A stretch of 64,000 nucleotides of DNA from Pseudomonas lini (lineage in GTDB: Bacteria > Pseudomonadota > Gammaproteobacteria > Pseudomonadales > Pseudomonadaceae): the NCBI RefSeq assembly GCF_964063345.1, contig NZ_OZ061318.1, positions 6,448,001-6,512,000 of the forward strand. Reading direction: 5' to 3'. This document shows positions 62,052-64,000 of the stretch, in pieces. A program made the position numbers and the translations under genes. The first letter of the stretch is position 1; the number at the start of each line of letters is the position of its first letter. A model generated the notes under the pieces. It saw only the letters and a list, made by a program, of their open reading frames with translations. It was not told the DNA's origin and ran no database searches.

Positions 62052-64000
62052 CTAAAAAAGCGCCGATTGCATCGACCACCAGCGCGGCAACAATTGCTTG
62101 ACTTTGCTCTCGCCAAACCGGTCATCGATAAGCATCACCACCCCTTGATCCTGCTGAGTGCGGATCACCCGCCCCGCTGCTTGCACGACTTTCTGCACAC
62201 CGGGAAACAGGTAGGTGTAGTCATACCCGGCGCCGAAAATCGCCGCCATGCGCCGTTTCATCTGCTCGTTGACCGGATTCAGTTGCGCTAGCCCCAGGGT
62301 GGCAATGAATGCACCAATCAAACGCGCGCCGGGCAGATCGATGCCTTCGCCGAATGCGCCACCCAGCACCGCAAACCCTACGCCCTGGCTATGGACGGTG
62401 AATTGATCGAGAAACGCCTGACGCGGCCCTTCCCCCATTCCCCGGGACTGCGACCATAGCGTGATGTGCGGATGCCGCTCGGCCAGCAACTGGGCCACTT
62501 GCTGCAAATAATCAAAGCTGCTGAAGAACGCCAGGTAGTTACCGGGGCGCTGGGTGAACTGTTTGGCGATCAGTTCGACGATGGGCTCAAGGGACGCCTG
62601 ACGATGGACATAGCGGGTCGAAATCTGGCTGACGATGTGCACTTGCAATTGTTCGGCACTGAACGGCGATTCCACATCAATCCAGACTGTATTCGCCGGT
62701 GTTCCCAGCAAATCGGCGTAGTAATGCCGAGGGCTCAGGGTGGCGGAAAACAGCACGGCGCTACGCGCAGCTGTCAGGCGCGGGCGAATGAAAGCGGCCG
62801 GCACCACGTTGCGCAGGCACAGTTGCGACAGGTTGAGCTTGCGCTCGAGGTCACGTTTGCTGATGTCGAACAGGAAATGCTCATCGAACAGTTCAGCCAC
62901 GCGGCCGAATTGCAGCATGTCGAAGTAAAAATTCTGCAACCCGCTGTCCAGGCCTTGAGGGTGATCATTCAGGTAGTCGCCGATGCTCGCGCAGCATAAG
63001 GACAGCGCCTGAAGCAGTTTTTCCGGGGCTTTGTCATAGGCCTGATAGGGGCTGAGTTGCTGATCATGCAAGGCGTTCCATTCGCGATTGACCCGTTGCA
63101 AGGATCTCTTCAGTGGCTCAGGCGCGGTTTTACGCACGCTGTTCAACGTCGCCTGATCGAGGCTGGCGCTGTACATCTGCCGGCCACGTTCTACAAGGTT
63201 GTGAGCCTCGTCCACCAGCACCGCCACTCTCCAGTTGTTGGCCTGGGCCAGCCCGAACAGCAGCGCACTGAAGTCGAAATAATAGTTGTAGTCGGCGACC
63301 ACCACGTCCGCCCAGCGGGCCATTTCCTGGCTCAGGTAGTAGGGGCAAATGTCATGCTGCAGGGCAACCTCGCGCAAGGCGCTCTGGTTCAGCAGGCTCA
63401 ATTGGCTGGCGGCCTGACGCGCGGCCGGCAAACGATCATAAAAACCCTGGGCCAACGGACAGGATTCGCCATGGCAGGCCTTGTCCGGGTGCTCGCAAGC
63501 CTTGTCCCGGGCGATCATCTCGAGGACTCGCAATGGCGGAGCATCGGCGCTGTCGAGGATGACCTGAGCGGCGTCCAGCGCCAATTTGCGCCCCGGGGTT
63601 TTCGCCGTGAGGAAAAACACCTTGTCCAGTTGTTGCGGCGCCAGGGCCTTGAGCATTGGGAACAGTGTGCCAACGGTCTTGCCGATACCGGTTGGCGCCT
63701 GGGCCATCAGGCAGCGACCGGTGCTGACAGCCTTGAACACCGACTCGGCCAGATGCCGTTGCCCGGGACGAAAATCGGCATGGGGAAATGCCAACCGTTG
63801 CGCTGCCAGATTGCGCCCTTCGCGATGGGCCATTTCCTGCTCGGCCCAGTGCAGGAACAACCCGCAATGGTGCTCGAAGAACAACTGCAATTCGGCGGCG
63901 CTGAAGGCCTCTACCAGACAGGTTTCCTTCTCGCTGACGATGTCGAAGTACACCAGCGCCAGATTAATCTGCTCCAACTGCAGTTTCTGGCACATCAACC
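62052..64000 (-). CDS. DinG/XPD-like Fe-S helicase (N-terminus outside window)
   Basis: About 649 residues of a superfamily 2 helicase, open at the right window end. Walker A MAQAPTGIGKTVGTLFPML, Fe-S cysteines in CEHPDKACHGESC and ICPYYLSQ, the DEAH box VLVDEAHNLVERG, and motif VI QAAGRVIRTQQDQG. FDIVSEKETCLVEAF near the start is typical of the DinG-like helicases that carry an N-terminal nuclease-like (PD-(D/E)XK/VRR) domain; that domain would lie to the right of 64000. Role: DNA repair or R-loop/replication-conflict resolution. Confidence 0.9.
   Translation of the reverse strand, partial: LMCQKLQLEQINLALVYFDIVSEKETCLVEAFSAAELQLFFEHHCGLFLHWAEQEMAHREGRNLAAQRLAFPHADFRPGQRHLAESVFKAVSTGRCLMAQAPTGIGKTVGTLFPMLKALAPQQLDKVFFLTAKTPGRKLALDAAQVILDSADAPPLRVLEMIARDKACEHPDKACHGESCPLAQGFYDRLPAARQAASQLSLLNQSALREVALQHDICPYYLSQEMARWADVVVADYNYYFDFSALLFGLAQANNWRVAVLVDEAHNLVERGRQMYSASLDQATLNSVRKTAPEPLKRSLQRVNREWNALHDQQLSPYQAYDKAPEKLLQALSLCCASIGDYLNDHPQGLDSGLQNFYFDMLQFGRVAELFDEHFLFDISKRDLERKLNLSQLCLRNVVPAAFIRPRLTAARSAVLFSATLSPRHYYADLLGTPANTVWIDVESPFSAEQLQVHIVSQISTRYVHRQASLEPIVELIAKQFTQRPGNYLAFFSSFDYLQQVAQLLAERHPHITLWSQSRGMGEGPRQAFLDQFTVHSQGVGFAVLGGAFGEGIDLPGARLIGAFIATLGLAQLNPVNEQMKRRMAAIFGAGYDYTYLFPGVQKVVQAAGRVIRTQQDQGVVMLIDDRFGESKVKQLLPRWWSMQSALF

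Overview
This window looks like chromosomal DNA from a fluorescent-group Pseudomonas. Pointers are the GC-rich codon use, OprD-type porin, PhaR and phasin genes, tctCBA, short intergenic spacers and many REP-type palindromes (GGGAGCGGGCTTGCCCGCGA and relatives). The genus-group call rests on recognising these families and was not tested by any search. I count 53 protein-coding genes, two of them cut by the window ends, and one tRNA.

Left part (1-10285): the start of an amino-acid permease lies downstream of a cystathionine gamma-synthase-family PLP enzyme. Next is an exported three-gene set (glycine-zipper protein, DUF3300, DUF2950), a secreted LprI/MliC-like protein and a patatin-like phospholipase. 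A FixJ-type response regulator with a soluble PAS histidine kinase follows. It diverges from a carboxylic-acid operon (10453-17427): acyl-CoA synthetase, DUF485, ActP-like symporter, acyl-CoA dehydrogenase and OprD-family porin. The symporter and porin units carry A-rich Hfq/Crc-like leader motifs.

Centre-left (17585-32009): a short-chain polyhydroxyalkanoate (PHB) locus: phaR, phasin, a PhaC-like DUF3141 protein, an AraC-type regulator and phbB-phbA-phbC. Lodged between phaR and the phasin gene is a nitric-oxide reductase operon: a 36-residue membrane peptide, norC, norB, norQ, norD. Its NorC is unusual because a second complete cytochrome c domain is fused to the C-terminus. This PHB plus NO-reductase combination, with the PhaC-like protein, is the most interesting stretch of the window.

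Centre (32080-41098): an Lrp regulator diverges from a histone-deacetylase-like amidohydrolase, ornithine cyclodeaminase and amino-acid permease, plausibly a pathway for acylated basic amino acids. Then come small stress and envelope genes: a lipoprotein, a KGG protein, a solitary ClpP-like protease, an overlapping trio of membrane-surface proteins (DUF3618, holin-X-like, DUF883-like) and an NTF2-like exported protein.

Right part (41721-64000): tctCBA for tricarboxylate uptake, then a compact selenium module. The module has tRNA-Sec (selC), selB, selA, fdhE and fdnIHG, where fdnG contains an in-frame UGA followed by a SECIS-like hairpin. After it lie a PatB/MalY-type C-S lyase, a small lipoprotein, a Yip1-like membrane protein, a Na+/H+-type antiporter, a hemerythrin protein, a PAS-PAS-kinase-receiver protein and a DinG-type helicase truncated by the window end. 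REP doublets mark several module borders, and the 1 kb gap between selA and fdhE is packed with repeats.
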